DNA of 12,633 nucleotides from NCBI GenBank assembly GCA_011032825.1, contig JAADJZ010000048.1:1-12633 (forward strand), written 5' to 3'. Each line of letters starts with the position of its first letter. The first letter of the stretch is position 1. This stretch comes from Massariosphaeria phaeospora. Its lineage: Eukaryota; Ascomycota; Dothideomycetes; Pleosporales. The translations under genes were made by a program, and so were the position numbers. Below the pieces are notes generated by a model, which was not told the origin of the DNA, made no database searches, and saw only the letters and a list, made by a program, of their open reading frames with translations. This document shows positions 1 to 9,141 of the stretch, piece after piece.

Positions 1-770
1 ACGCACGCCAAAACAGCTCAGATCAGATTCCATTGCCCCTATTTCAGTTAAATTCCACAGCGTAAAAAACTTCCATGTTCAAACCCTGTTTTGTCTAGTA
101 CTTTCCTTCCTTTCTCACCCACTACCTTTCCCCTTCCTTCCAAACCCTGTTTTAAAAGGTACTACTAACCAAACCCGCATAGCTAGGTTAGGTTGCGTCC
201 TGTTCTTACTTAGCTAGCTAGAGTAAATATTTCCATGTCTGCAAAGCAAGAATAAAATGCGGGTTCTGGTTCCGCAAGCAATTCGTTAATCGGTCTACGA
301 ATGCAATGCAATATGCAATTTCGGAGAGTGCTTTTGATGAGTGAATGAATGAATGCAAAGAAACTAATAGTACTGCTAATTAGGAGGGCCCACAGCACGC
401 ACGCATGCACGCACGCACACTCAAGCATAGCCATACCCGCTCGCCTACTATACTACCACGCCAAATCGCAGTACGTTGATGCGTTGCTTGCATAACACAT
501 GATGAATTCTGAACACAGTCGTAGGTAGGGATAGATGAAGATAGTGCAGAACAAATAAATAGGGGAGTTCAGAGACGTAAAAGACAGCCTCGAGCCAACG
601 CAGCCCAGCCAGCCAGCGCATCTCTACCAAACTACACACACAACAGGAGAAGGCAAAAACCGCGACAAAGTAGCTCGTCCCAGCCCCATTCTGTGCCCCG
701 TCAAAAGAAACCGATACCCGCACACGCAGCACTCTTCCCTCCCTCCAAGTCCCACCCGCCCGACCCTGAC
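1..770. other. 3' flank of the phospholipase D gene, no gene seen
   Basis: No open frame here has recognisable protein character; the short frames on both strands are low in complexity. The stretch holds simple-sequence DNA: a 13-bp direct repeat (CAAACCCTGTTTT) at 80-92 and 141-153, TAGC repeats at 211-220, a CACG microsatellite at 395-420 and CAGC/CCAG runs near 600-618. It lies just beyond the phospholipase D stop codon, so part of it is presumably that gene's 3' UTR. I could not pick out a convincing poly(A) signal. Confidence 0.6.
395..420. repeat. CACG/GCAC tetranucleotide microsatellite
   Basis: About six imperfect units of GCAC, interrupted once by GCATGC. It lies in non-coding DNA downstream of the phospholipase D gene. 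It is a plausible length-polymorphic locus; no function is implied. Confidence 0.8.
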
Positions 771-3448
771 CTACGTATAAATACTCTCCGTATACGCATT
801 AACCTGCAACCCCCTCTCCGCCATCTGCTCCTCCTCCAAAAACCGCATCGGCATCCACACCAAATGGCCCCTCACACGATCCAGCTCCCGCCTCACCTCT
901 TTTGCACTGCGATCCGTGTTATACAAGTGGCCCTGCCTATGGCCATCGCCCTTCGGATTCGGCGTGAAGCTGTCGTAGTCAGCCCACGTGCGGATGCGGT
1001 CGTCCGGATCGGCGTGGAACAGGTCGCGGAAGACGGCCGTGTTGGTCGTCGCCTGCTCGCACCACGTGGCCCAGAGTTTCGGGCACAGCGCGTCGGACAC
1101 GAAGTCGAATTCGCGGCCTTCGTGGTTGGCGTTTGGGGACGAGGTGCTGGGGGGCTGGGCGTTGGGGTCGTCGGTTGCGTCGAGGGATTGCGGTTCGAGC
1201 AGGCCGAGGTGCTCGCGCCAGAGGATGCTGCGCAGCGTGTAGGCTAGGCGGGCGGCTTGGTAGGGGGCGCCGTCCATGGTGATGTCGACTTTGTCGCGGT
1301 CGTGCATGACGATGGAGAGTTCTGAGTCGTGGTAGCCGAGCTGCGAGCGGTCGTTGATGTTGGAGGAGCCGCAGATGACGTACTGGTCGTCGATGATACA
1401 GATTTTGGCGTGCACGTAGAGCTCCTCTTGGAAGAAGTGTTCTGTCTCGGCCTCGGGGTCGCCTTCCCAGGGCTCCGTGCTGGGTCTCTTGTCCGTGAGC
1501 ATGGCGTCGTCGGCGATGGAGTCCGGGTCGATGAGGCCGCCCTGGTCACCCTGGCCCACGGACTCTTCGTGAGAAGTGAACCTGCGTCTCATATCTGCGG
1601 CTCGTTCGCGGGCCTCAGTTCCACCGTCAGACGGTGCCTCGAGCTCGTCGACTTCAGCTCTCTGGAGATCTTCGTACTTCATGCCGGACTGCTCTTCGTA
1701 CCTCTTAAGCGTGGCAGTGACATTCAGCCGATCATACGAGCGGAGATTGAAGAAGGATATGTGCTCGTTCGGATCTACCCCTTGAGCTTTGATTTGCTCG
1801 AAGATGCTATGCTCTCCTCGGCATATACTCTTGTACTGGTAGTCCATGATAGCTCTTGTCCCAGTCGCCGCGTCCTCGCGCAAATCACCGGCGAACCCAG
1901 GAATCGCGGGTATAATGACGATGACTCGGAACTTGCGCTTTTCCTGGCCTGCCCGAACAACCGCCTCGACGATGGACCGTCCGATCTGGTTGTGGATTGG
2001 ACTCTGTTCTTCTCCAGTCGCGGTGATAAAAAACTGATTCTCGATATAGACGTAATGTCTCGCCTCACGGATTAAATCACAGTAAGAGGTCTGGATACTG
2101 TGCTCAGCCGGAAGGATGCCACTACTCCAATCTGCACTGCTTCGGACTAGCTGCGCAGTCACGGTCCCGCGGTTGTCGAGGTTTTTCCCACTCAAAGGGC
2201 TCACTGGATGGTGCGCATATTCGCCAACGGGGAACTTAGGCCGCTGCACTCCAATGAGATCTTCATCGTCACCTTCTCGGCCTTCCATAGTAAGCCAGTC
2301 ATATCGCTCGTCGCGCTTGTACTTGTCTCGCTTGCAGAAGTTCCAACGCAGGACAAAGTGTTCCGCGATGTCGTACACACACGGCCCAATAATGCCCATG
2401 GATACGTCGTGCCATGGCATACGGCCATATTCCGCTTTGTTGAGCTGATTTGACTTCCAGTCCTCGACGCTATGAAAGTCCATGATGCGGTTATTGTTGA
2501 AGTCCTGGCCCGGGAAAATCTCATTTTGTATGCCGGAAGGATGTACATCGGCCAGCGGATGTTGTTTCTCGTCCCAGCGACCGTAGCAGAGATCCAGGCC
2601 TCCGATGAAAGCCACCTCGTAATCTACTACGAGGATCTTTTCGTGATGCGCCCAGTAGAATGTCATATCTGAAGCATTCTCTAGTACATTATGGTCCGGA
2701 TGTCTCATCAGCTTGATGTTTTCGTTCCCCGGTTTGCCTTCAGGAATAAGACCCATGATGGCTTTCTTAGTATGCTGGCTGTTGCAGGTCAGGGCTGAGG
2801 CTACCTGGATAAGAGTCAGATGCACGCTATAGTCGTCTGGTCTCGAAACTTACCTCCTTGTAGACGATAATGAAGATCTTCACGCCAGCTTCTGCTTTCC
2901 TCTTAAGAATCTGATCTAGACGCCATTCTTGATTATAAAACGGAGGGCGACGCAGGAACTGGCAAGTAAGCTGTGAGTCTAACGATTGAGCATATAGCTT
3001 ACGAGTTCAGGAGAGAGCCACCAGTCCTCAATATAGATAGTTTCTTTAGCGTGCTCCAGCGCCTCCGATACAGCCTACTCATTGCATTAGCGGCTACCTT
3101 CACATCACATGACTGATGCAATCTTACCCAGAAGTAGTCTCTCCCATCGACATACCACTTGACCATATTGCCATTGCGCTCCGGGGCAAACGAATCGAAA
3201 CGGTGGTTTTCGCGGATCCTGCTGCGCTTCTCGTCCGTCTCCTTCTCGTGATCCTCGTCGTGACGATGATTCTTGTTGATCAGATTGTGAAACTTGCCGA
3301 TCTTGTGAGTCGTATGCACGGCCTTGACCTTAACATCGTGAAGATGGGTTCCCTTCAGTTTCTCGCGAAGGTCGGGAAACGGATGTGCGACCTTCTCTTT
3401 CAGGCTGCGGTGCCCCTCCCCTGCGCCGTCGGTCTGGTCGTCAGCCAT
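771..3448 (-). CDS. Phospholipase D, two HKD motifs (four exons)
   Basis: Hydrolyses phospholipids, typically phosphatidylcholine to phosphatidic acid and choline, usually at membranes. Minus-strand exons are 3448-3128, 3074-3003, 2958-2854 and 2804-771 (stop 773-771). All junctions are GT-AG, and the product is 843 residues. The first HxKxxxxD motif is H220/K222/D227, followed by an IGG-type stretch. The second is H631/K633/D638, followed by GSSNINDRS. Exon 2 supplies the conserved [10 protein letters not shown] block. The C terminus keeps the usual fungal ending in ESIYT. The N-terminal ~95 residues are charged and His/Lys/Glu-rich, with no PX or PH domain, so this is the short fungal form rather than a Spo14-like one. 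The start at 3448 is preferred because the charged N terminus and the [10 protein letters not shown] block look like those of fungal PLDs. The frame stays open to an ATG at 3721, so a 91-residue extension cannot be excluded. No frameshift was seen. Confidence 0.95.
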
Positions 3449-4451
3449 GTTGGAGCCTAGAGCACGATAACTACGGATTGCGCGAGCGGGAAGAGGGTCT
3501 GGAGTCGAAGGTTCATAGGTTAAGGGTAAATTATGGGAATCCCCCAGAGTGTGAAGAGGGACGGGGTCGTTAAACCGGTATTCACCTTCTGATACTTGGC
3601 ACTGCCGGTGGGGTTTGAAGAGTAGCGTGACCTGCATCGGAAGGCACGGCTTCGGGCCAATCCGATGACGCACGCCAAGCCCTTTCCGATATCGTTTCCG
3701 CCCGCGAACCATCGCAAACATGAAGATCTAGGGCAAACGTTCTGCTGTATGGCTTGTTTAGTTTGTTTGATGTTAATTCCTTCGAATAGATAGGATGTGT
3801 TGTCCAGAACCAAAGTCCATTAACTTCTCGCTTTGCAAACGATCGTACAGAGCCGAGGCCAAACAGCCGTGTCCGGGAGGTTGGTCCGGCCTGTGCTTCC
3901 GCAGTTCGCATATCCAATACGCATAGTGGAGCTAACCATTGCTCGTCTCACCTTCCCTTAGAGCGACAGCGACAGAGCACGAAGCCAGAAAAGACGCGTC
4001 AGCTCTCTGCCTGCGAAAGCTTCACACAGCCCGCGATATCTGTCACTGTTGGGTTTCCCGCAGAGAGAGAATGCCACGATGCGTGAAACTCCGTGAGTGC
4101 GGTCGGAAACAAGCTTTCCTCGGGCCTCGGCATTCGCAGCCCCGGGACATGGCGCCATTTGACGTGCATCTCAGGGTCTCGACTGCGATCTTCGTCCTGG
4201 GCTCGAACAGCACGTCTGCAATCGAACCTATTTGTTCTACGCTGCTGCATATTCGTACTCACAACCAGCACGGCAGGAAGAAGGGGATGGTTGAACAATG
4301 TAAACAATTCGCTAATCTGCATGTGCAAAGCCCACTCCGGTTTCGCCAAACCGCAAGTCCAACTTCCATCGAAAAAGCACACCAAGATCGCCTCGCTAAG
4401 ACAAGTCTATGCATAAACCCGCAAGGCCGTTGATCGTAAAGTCATGGGGAT

Positions 4452-4466
4452 CTAGTCTAGTCTAGT
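4452..4466. repeat. Three tandem CTAGT units
   Basis: CTAGT occurs three times in direct succession, followed by an A-rich stretch (AAAATCAAAAA). It lies about 110 nt beyond the arabinanase stop codon. No function can be assigned. Confidence 0.7.
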
Positions 4467-4505
4467 AAAAATCAAAAAGGGCCCATTCCGAGGACCCGAA
4501 AACCC

Positions 4506-4535
4506 GAGAGCTGCGCTAGCCAGCGCGTCGCTCTC
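4506..4535 (-). other. Hairpin in the arabinanase 3' UTR region
   Basis: GAGAGC (4506-4511) pairs with GCTCTC (4530-4535). Inside it, GCGCT (4513-4517) pairs with AGCGC (4522-4526) around the 4-nt loop AGCC. That gives 11 base pairs with a small 1/3-nt internal bulge. On the minus strand it starts 37 nt after the arabinanase stop codon, so it would be transcribed in the 3' UTR if the transcript extends that far. It does not look like a tRNA. Confidence 0.5.
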
Positions 4536-4572
4536 ACAATGAGATTGCGCCATCGGTCGAGGGACCGCCGTG

Positions 4573-5725
4573 TTATACAACGACTGGCCATCCGGAGGAG
4601 AAGTCGAGGTAGTTGAAGCCGAACTGGAACTTCTCTGCTTCGTAGCCGATTCTCGGATCGACTGCGTCGTGTTAGCTGGTGTTCATACCCGCGATTCTCG
4701 GGGAGGACTTACCGTAGTGGTAGTACATGACTGGATTCAGAGAGCCTTCATCGATCATGACTCCTTGGCCGCCGGGGTAGACGACATCATCATGACCTGC
4801 TAGCACCAAGGTGCCGCCGCTCTCCGTCCGACAGGACTTTCCATCCGCGTCTCTGTACTCTCCCCAAATATGGTCTGCGCGACAGACCATGATCTTGTAT
4901 TCATCGCCTGGGTTCGGCGGGTTGTGCTCCAGTCTGCAGCACTCGCCTTGGGAGAAGAAGACGTAATAATGATCTTCCCACTTGAACTGGAAGGCGCCTT
5001 CGGTGACGTTCGCACCGACTGTGCTGTTGTTGATGATGTTGTACATAGGCCAGTCGCTAAACAGAGTGAAATCGCCCGTCAGTTGAGTCTGGATAATGTC
5101 GTCCCGCCAAGACCCGAAGGTAAAGTATGCTTCGGTACCGTCCATCAGTAGATTCGGATCGATGAGATTGTATCCAGAGTACGAGGGAAAGCGCATTGAG
5201 CCATGGTCATGCCAGGTGCCCGGGTCCAGAGAAGGAGAAGTCGCCACACCCAGCTGCGATTTTGCGGACCACATCTTGCTAACAGAGTAGTAGACATAGT
5301 ATGTGTTGTCGATTTTGTTCACGGACGGGGCCTGTAGGAAGATAAGTTAGCGCGGAAGTGACAGGAGATGGATACAAGCGGCGCCAAATCAATGGTTGAA
5401 CATTGGGCGAGAAACACATTGCAGCAAACCAACGTACCCAGATGTCTTGATCAGGGAAAAGATCAATAGAAGTTCCGTGTTCTAGCAGAGGCCCTTTGTA
5501 ATCCCATGGACCGGTGAGGCTAGGCGCTGTAGCGATAGCAATATTGCCACTCGTGGAGAAACGATAGTAAACGCCGTCCTTCTTGATCACACTCGGGTCG
5601 TGTACGCCAGAGCAATTCCCAGTACAGTTCTCTGGGTTTGGAAACTTTGGGCCCGAGCTGACAGGAGCGGTAGTGATAGTTGTGATGAGGTAGCCCAAGA
5701 CCGTGAACAGAATAGTATGGAACAT
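4573..5725 (-). CDS. Secreted endo-1,5-alpha-L-arabinanase, GH43 family (three exons)
   Basis: Cuts alpha-1,5-linked arabinan side chains of pectin outside the cell. Minus-strand exons are 5725-5438, 5331-4713 and 4661-4573 (stop 4575-4573). Both introns are GT-AG (GTACGT/ACAG and GTAAGT/GCAG), and the product is 331 residues. A hydrophobic N terminus of about 20 residues looks like a signal peptide. The GH43 triad is visible: D43 in VHDPS (general base), D154 in LIDPN (pKa modulator) and E207 in VTEGAF (general acid). The GGQG stretch, YYHY and the C-terminal FSSGWPVV also match Aspergillus AbnA-type enzymes as I recall them, and the length fits. The family's usual WAPDV reads WAPSV here, across the exon 1/2 junction. 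Several N-glycosylation sequons are present (NCT, NCS, NNS, NVT). No frameshift was seen. Exact subfamily and paralogue (AbnA versus AbnC) are not settled. Confidence 0.93.
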
Positions 5726-5790
5726 TGTGTTGTGTTGACAGGTTTATGATGAGAATATCGTGGTGTAGGTAGACTGGAAGACCGGAGACG

Positions 5791-5798
5791 TTATATAC
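5791..5798 (-). promoter_or_regulatory. TATA box of the arabinanase gene
   Basis: On the minus strand this reads GTATATAA, 65 bp upstream of the arabinanase ATG at 5725. That is a normal distance for a fungal TATA promoter and fits a strongly inducible secreted enzyme gene. The assignment rests on sequence and position only. Confidence 0.55.
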
Positions 5799-5999
5799 TG
5801 CGCCCGCGATTATGAAATCCGAGGCAGACCGCTCTTTCCCTCACTGGGAATGTACCAGGGGCTCACGATCATTGGCAAACGGGCTGAAATAATATCACTA
5901 TTCGAGAATAGGACAACCCACGGTCAGGCGCAGTGCCGCAAGAATCTGGTCTTTCCCGGTTCAAGGGCCGCAGCGCGTGGCCAGCAGGGGTCGGGGTCG

Positions 6000-6064
6000 G
6001 TGGCGTACAGTCGACTTTTCGCCCTGATTGTACCTGCTTGGCCATCCTGCCACGACATAAGGCG
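6000..6064. repeat. Diverged direct repeat, copy 1 (partner at 6279-6353)
   Basis: The first 40 nt align without gaps to 6279-6318 and share the exact block ACCTGCTT. After a spacer of different length both copies contain ACGACAT.AGGCG. Overall identity is modest (34 of 40 or fewer; many mismatches in the outer part). This looks like an old duplication or mobile-element relic. Confidence 0.45.
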
Positions 6065-6205
6065 TCTAAGGAAACTCATTAACTAAGCAATTCTACTTAA
6101 TAGCAGATGAGTGGAAAGGTGCGCTATCTCCCGCTGGCCCCCGCCGGCTGTGCGCTGGGGCCTTGAGCCGATATAAACCAGGTTCTGCGGCACCGTACGA
6201 GTAAT

Positions 6206-6273
6206 CTTTTGTCGAGCGTTCGGGCGTGCCATGTGGAGGGGCCAAAAACCTTTTGTCTTGTTCGGGCGTTCCA
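6206..6273. repeat. Short direct repeat pair
   Basis: CTTTTGTC followed by GTTCGGGCGT.CCA occurs at 6206-6231 and again at 6250-6273, with 4 and 2 nt respectively between the two blocks. The second copy runs directly into the 6279-6353 repeat, so the area has a layered repeat history. Confidence 0.6.
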
Positions 6274-6278
6274 CGATG

Positions 6279-6353
6279 GTAACGCACAGGCTGGTTTGTG
6301 GCTTGTTTTCACCTGCTTAGCTGTCGATGACGATCCACCTACGACATCAGGCG
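6279..6353. repeat. Diverged direct repeat, copy 2 (partner at 6000-6064)
   Basis: This is the same pattern as copy 1 with about 10 extra nt between ACCTGCTT (6311-6318) and ACGACAT.AGGCG (6341-6353). It is non-coding as far as can be judged. Confidence 0.45.
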
Positions 6354-6486
6354 CTCAGTAGAACTTCAACAACGGAGCAAATGGCGGCGCAGGTGGCAGA
6401 GCAGGTGAATCGCGTGAGAGAGTCGGCGTCCGAGTCAGTCCGAGGAGGCACATTTGAGCAGCTCTACACCAACCCTCGTCATGTTC

Positions 6487-6695
6487 AACCTCGCCCATTT
6501 CTTTCGCCTCCTCAATAGCATTCACTTGTTTAGCCGTTTCCTCGCGATCTACCTGCTCCATCATTCGCTCTGCCGCTTGCTTCGCACGCAACCTTTCAAC
6601 TCAGTGAAAGATCAGGTACTAATTGGCAGATGAAACACGAGGAAACAACTGAGAAATTAGATGAGATTGAAGAGACGAAGGAGATGGGTGAAATG
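6487..6695. repeat. Head-to-head pair of related coding-like fragments
   Basis: On the minus strand 6546-6487 encodes REETAKQVNAIEEAKEMGEV. On the plus strand 6636-6695 encodes HEETTEKLDEIEETKEMGEM. Eleven of 20 residues are identical and most others are conservative (V/L, N/D, A/T). At DNA level 41 of 60 bases match and 14 of the 19 differences are transitions. A short palindrome, CTTTCA (6593-6598) and TGAAAG (6605-6610), lies between the arms. The peptides are acidic and coiled-coil-like. Neither has a convincing complete gene around it, so they may be relics of two diverged copies of one gene. Confidence 0.5.
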
Positions 6696-7568
6696 ATGAC
6701 GTCGATGATAGGCCGTTCGACTTTTGCAGGGAAGGTGACAACGCCATACCGACTGGGCACATTATAATGTGAATTCCGGTACACAGCTTGTGATCTGAAA
6801 CCGCAGATAGTGCCGTGACTGACCGCTCGTCCGTAATGGAAAGCCTGTAGAAAGCGTCGGTGTGAAGGGCCGAGTCAAAGCATGTGAGCGAAGAGCCGAA
6901 TATGGACGTCGAAGAATTTCCAAATACTTGGTCATCTTGCAGGTGCCATGGGTACCACGTGTTTAGTATGTCTTGGAGTTACTCCCGAACATGCCGCCAC
7001 CAAAGAGGAATGGGGAATCGGGTGTCACCGTGGTTGACGTAACATAGACGGCATTCGTTCCTTGGCGATTGGTCCGTCGATATGTATTGCTGTGTACACA
7101 TCTGTTCAATGATAACGGAGACACGAAACTATAATAGGTCCAGTGATTAGACCGAAAGAGAATGTAGTGAGAGCCCGGCAGATGGTAATGTGACCAAGAG
7201 GCTGCGTTATATCGAAGCCGAACCAAACTGGCGGCGTAAAGTGGCTGTTTACACAGCCAGATCTTTGTGTAACTGGATTGACAGCTCACGCCTAAACCGA
7301 TCGCACGAGATCTCTCCCGGAACCGGACCTGGGGTACGGAGGATTCTCCATGTAACGAAGCCCTCGGGCGCTCGATTCGTCTATTGTGGAAGTGATGCCA
7401 GCATCTCACGGATTCGCCGATGGGACTTTCACCAGAGGCGCATTGTACTGAGAAGGTAATGACTTTGTTTGCTACCACCTTCGCCCAAAGAGATTTAAAG
7501 TTGTGGCACAAGCGCTGCGGTGAGTAGTATAACCTCTTTCGCAATCTGCTCGCTTCGACACCGACGCT

Positions 7569-8486
7569 CTAACTAGGCGCTTGATAACCCTCCACGTCAG
7601 TACTGTTACTCAACTTCTTAAAACTCTTCATACTGTCCGAGTAGGCATCCAGCTTTTGATTGAGCAGCTTGTAGGCATCGGTGCCAACAACACACCTCAA
7701 CGGAGGGTCTTGCATCACGGCGAGGTCGTAGAATGCTTTAGCAGCTTTCGGTGGGTCTCCCGCTTGTGTACCATGCCTTTTTCCCATTGTCTCTTTCGCG
7801 TCGATATGATCGTACGCAGGGTTCTTCTTTTCACCAAACTCCATGGATCGGCCGGCCCAATCGGTTCGGAAGCCGCCAGGTTCCACGCAGGTGAACTTTA
7901 TGCCCCATTCCGGTTTTACCTCTTTCGATATGGCTTCAGTGAAGCCCTCTACAGCCCATTTAGAGGCACAATAGATGGAGAAGGTAGGCACACCTAAAAT
8001 GTTAGTCTTGGCAAACTCGGGATGGACGACGCTTTCGTCCATAACAGGCGTAATCCACTCACCGATTTGGCCACCAATGGATGTAACTTGCTGGATGACA
8101 CCTCCAGTCTTCAGGTCTCGCATGACTTCCATTGCCTTTCGGGTAACATTGACGAGGCCAAAGAAATTGACCTCCATCTGCTTTCGAATCTGTTCATCTG
8201 AGAGTGACTCGAATTCTCCACCTAAACCATATCCCGCGTTGTTAACAACAACATCGACTCGCTTGAACTTCTTGATTGCCTCTTCAAATGCGGAGTTGAT
8301 GGATTCTTGACTAGTCACGTCGAGATCCACGAAAAGGCTGTTGGACGAATTGGCGCCCTCAAAGGACAGTTTCGAGGAGTTGCGAGCCGTGGCGACCACG
8401 TAATCACCCTTCTGGAGTACGACTTTGACTAGCTCCGAGCCAAAGCCAGTGGAAGTACCAGTGATGAGGAAAATCCGAGGAGCCAT
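7569..8486 (-). CDS. Classical short-chain dehydrogenase/reductase (SDR), one intron
   Basis: A cytosolic-type NAD(P)(H)-dependent oxidoreductase; substrate unknown. Exons are 8486-8063 and 7993-7569, and the spliced product is 282 residues. The start is the ATG at 8486; the frame continues upstream only to a TTG. The N terminus has the Rossmann motif TGxxxGxG (residues 9-16, GTSTGFG). NNAG is at 82-85, catalytic Ser is at 136, and after splicing Tyr149 and Lys153 form YCASK. Arg at about position 35, after the second strand (ATARN), suggests NADP(H) preference. The unspliced frame is also open and would give 305 residues with an abnormal 36-residue Ser-Tyr spacing; splicing restores the usual 13. 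It diverges from MCM3 across an 866-bp gap, and nothing nearby points to a pathway. Confidence 0.94.
   Translation of the reverse strand: MAPRIFLITGTSTGFGSELVKVVLQKGDYVVATARNSSKLSFEGANSSNSLFVDLDVTSQESINSAFEEAIKKFKRVDVVVNNAGYGLGGEFESLSDEQIRKQMEVNFFGLVNVTRKAMEVMRDLKTGGVIQQVTSIGGQIGEWITPVMDESVVHPEFAKTNILGVPTFSIYCASKWAVEGFTEAISKEVKPEWGIKFTCVEPGGFRTDWAGRSMEFGEKKNPAYDHIDAKETMGKRHGTQAGDPPKAAKAFYDLAVMQDPPLRCVVGTDAYKLLNQKLDAYSDSMKSFKKLSNSTDVEGYQAPS
7994..8062 (-). other. In-frame, stop-free 69-nt intron in the SDR gene
   Basis: On the minus strand the segment begins GTGAGT and ends ACTAACATTTTAG, that is, a consensus donor, branch point and acceptor. Its length is 23 codons and it holds no stop codon, so ORF callers would read through it. 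Removing it joins SIGGQIG to VPTFSIYCASK, the normal SDR active-site spacing. Confidence 0.88.
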
Positions 8487-8637
8487 CGTACAAAGATGCA
8501 GGTTGGGGTGTTTAGATTGTACCAAGGGGAAGACGATAGAGAAGACGACGAAAAGTTAAGGAATCTTGTCTTCGTCCAGACCCGTAAATCAGGAGATAAC
8601 CGACCAGATCCGTACTAATTCCATGGACGACGGTGTA

Positions 8638-8645
8638 TTACGTCA
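8638..8645. promoter_or_regulatory. Candidate bZIP (CRE/Yap1-like) site TTACGTCA
   Basis: TTACGTCA combines a Yap1-type half (TTAC) and a CRE-type half (GTCA). It sits about 152 bp upstream of the SDR start codon. Fungal bZIP factors of the Yap1 and Atf families bind such sites and often control oxidoreductase genes. An 8-bp match alone is weak evidence. Confidence 0.35.
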
Positions 8646-9141
8646 CGAGTGCTTACCACAACATGACGATGTAAGAAATCAGCCTGGTACTCGCGGAAAC
8701 GGGGTCTCCAGAACTAAGGCTGAACACGTTAGGATGTAGCTCTTCACTAGAACACTACTACCTACAACATAGGTATTCTCTTGTAATACCAAGTCAATGA
8801 TCTAGAATCGTAGCCCTATAAGAGCTCGTCTTCATGAGTTAAATAGTAGGTTAATAGAACCAGCTGACGGTCGACCCATTCGACAAAATAGGCTCCGGAG
8901 AGAGCACACAGTCTCCGTGTTCGCAATCGTCTCTCGACACCTGACCATCCCACAGAGACAGGAGGCCTCACTCGGGGTCCTGGACGGCATAGTGTGGGAG
9001 TTCTGGGCCAGATTTAGAGCTAATTGAGTAGCGACACCGGGAGCAAGATGACGTCTGAACTGCAGACGGAAGTTCGGCAAAGTGGACACTGAGATTGTGG
9101 AGAAGAAGCTAAGCCGGGAAGGGATAGATAATTAGGTAAGA

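Larger units (their letters stand above)
3449..4572. other. Intergenic region between phospholipase D and the arabinanase gene
   Basis: Both flanking genes are on the minus strand, so this stretch should hold the phospholipase D 5' UTR and promoter on its left and the arabinanase 3' UTR on its right. A plus-strand open frame at 3939-4433 (164 codons) has no recognisable domain and unremarkable composition, so it is not called. Near the arabinanase end there are three CTAGT units at 4452-4466 and a hairpin at 4506-4535. No RNA gene was recognised. Confidence 0.6.
5726..7568. other. Gene-poor region with decayed repeats
   Basis: This contains the arabinanase promoter and the 3' flank of the SDR gene. 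In between I see diverged direct repeats (6000-6353) and a head-to-head pair of similar coding fragments (6487-6695), consistent with relics of duplicated or mobile DNA. The long minus-strand frame at 6963-7544 opens at TTG, has its only ATG codons near its end and matches nothing I know, so it is not called. No tRNA, transposase or terminal-repeat pair was recognised. From about 6720 to 7568 I see nothing beyond unstructured sequence. Confidence 0.55.

Noticed and set aside
184..195. Telomere-like TAGGTTAGG run
   Set aside because: Only about two units, not the fungal TTAGGG repeat, and internal to ordinary flanking DNA.
1329..2075. Plus-strand open frame of 248 codons
   Set aside because: Lies entirely antisense to the conserved phospholipase D exon; a shadow of its codon pattern.
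3939..4433. Plus-strand open frame of 164 codons with an ATG
   Set aside because: No recognisable domain, unremarkable composition and several competing frames on the other strand; it sits between two minus-strand genes.
5782..5787. CreA-type SYGGRG match (CCGGAG) next to the arabinanase TATA box
   Set aside because: Single six-base degenerate match without a paired site.
5956..5972. tRNA B-box-like GGTTCAAGGGCC
   Set aside because: No matching A box or cloverleaf can be formed around it.
6529..6535. XlnR-type motif GGCTAAA on the minus strand upstream of the arabinanase gene
   Set aside because: About 800 bp from the start codon and inside one arm of the inverted coding fragments; most likely chance.
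6963..7544. Minus-strand open frame of 193 codons
   Set aside because: It opens at TTG, has its only ATG codons near its end, and resembles no family I know.
8772..8790. Inverted repeat GGTATT/AATACC
   Set aside because: Six base pairs in AT-rich promoter DNA is expected by chance; no factor site recognised.
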